From JBCLLP01 sp039738635 (GTDB lineage: Bacteria > Patescibacteriota > Saccharimonadia > CAILAD01 > BJGX01), in assembly GCA_039738635.1 (NCBI GenBank), contig JBCLLN010000019.1, forward strand, positions 1 through 11,202: a DNA stretch of 11,202 bases, read 5' to 3'. The notes below the pieces were generated by a model that searched no databases, was not told the DNA's origin, and was given only the letters and a program-made list of their open reading frames with translations. Each line of letters starts with the position of its first letter. Positions within the stretch are counted from its first letter, which is position 1. Of the stretch, positions 11,158-11,202 are shown one piece after another. Both the position numbers and the translations under genes were made by a program.

Positions 11158-11202
11158 AGTTCTAACATCCTATCTTAGAGCTAAAGCTACAGACTAGCTT
11201 TG
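11158..11202. repeat. Repeat R1, copy c (cut by window end)
   Basis: AGTTCTAACATCCTATC, then AAAGCTA-CAGAC-TAGCTTT (11183-11201) before the window ends. It is the best preserved copy of the first two modules and again sits just behind a stop codon, suggesting the array continues to the right. Confidence 0.85.

Noticed and set aside
8436..11202. Classical integron cassettes with attC sites
   Set aside because: The repeats lack paired RYYYAAC and GTTRRRY core sites at opposite ends and have no long imperfect palindrome of attC type. Only the cassette-like layout is kept as a finding.

Overview
The window looks like an accessory, gene-dense stretch from a small-genome bacterium, most likely a Patescibacteria/CPR member (Saccharibacteria-like). 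This is inferred from moderately AT-rich DNA, very short genes, several -10 boxes sitting 6-9 bases before an ATG with no Shine-Dalgarno (probable leaderless mRNAs), toxin-antitoxin cassettes and a Ca2+-type P-ATPase. TGA ends real genes here (933, 8867, 9427), so the UGA=Gly lineages (Gracilibacteria, Absconditabacteria) are unlikely. The lineage assignment is not proven by the sequence.

Layout. 1-1235 (+): end of an unknown gene, a zinc-dependent beta-keto acid cleavage enzyme (BKACE/DUF849), and the first ~95 residues of a GT2 glycosyltransferase that is cut off. The three overlap by 8 and 4 bases like one operon, and the cut end meets the 3' end of a minus-strand, membrane-anchored clan-A-like glycoside hydrolase (1218-2246). 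2331-2488: promoter, tRNA-Asn(GTT) and terminator. 2497-2644: a run of hairpins closed by a second intrinsic terminator. 2623-2795: promoter, 19-codon leader peptide and mutually exclusive RNA pairings in front of a signal-less M23 peptidase-like gene (2796-3491). 3565-3963: gamma-glutamylcyclotransferase-like protein.

3964-4408 holds no intact gene, but carries hairpins and a minus-strand gene fragment with an internal duplication. It is followed by a MazE/MazF pair (4409-5003) with a palindromic operator. 5004-5454 holds a perfect Shine-Dalgarno followed by ATG-TAG, in frame with a remnant resembling the N-terminus of a class II glutamine amidotransferase. 5455-7950 encodes a P2-type cation ATPase, followed closely by a small P-loop kinase-like gene (7955-8434).

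From 7955 to the end the window reads like an array of small plus-strand cargo units: kinase-like gene, tail-anchored small protein, Phd/RelE-type toxin-antitoxin pair, unknown 202-residue protein and histidine phosphatase. Most units have their own promoter. Related modular repeats lie between them: a TTCTAACATCCTATC box, an AAAGCTA/TAGCTTT hairpin, a TCCGC/GCGGA hairpin, and an antisense box that is also part of the gene fragment at 4009-4245. The most interesting signals are this repeat-separated array, the leader-peptide switch at 2658-2777, the structured segment 2497-2644, and the ATG-TAG element at 5185-5366.
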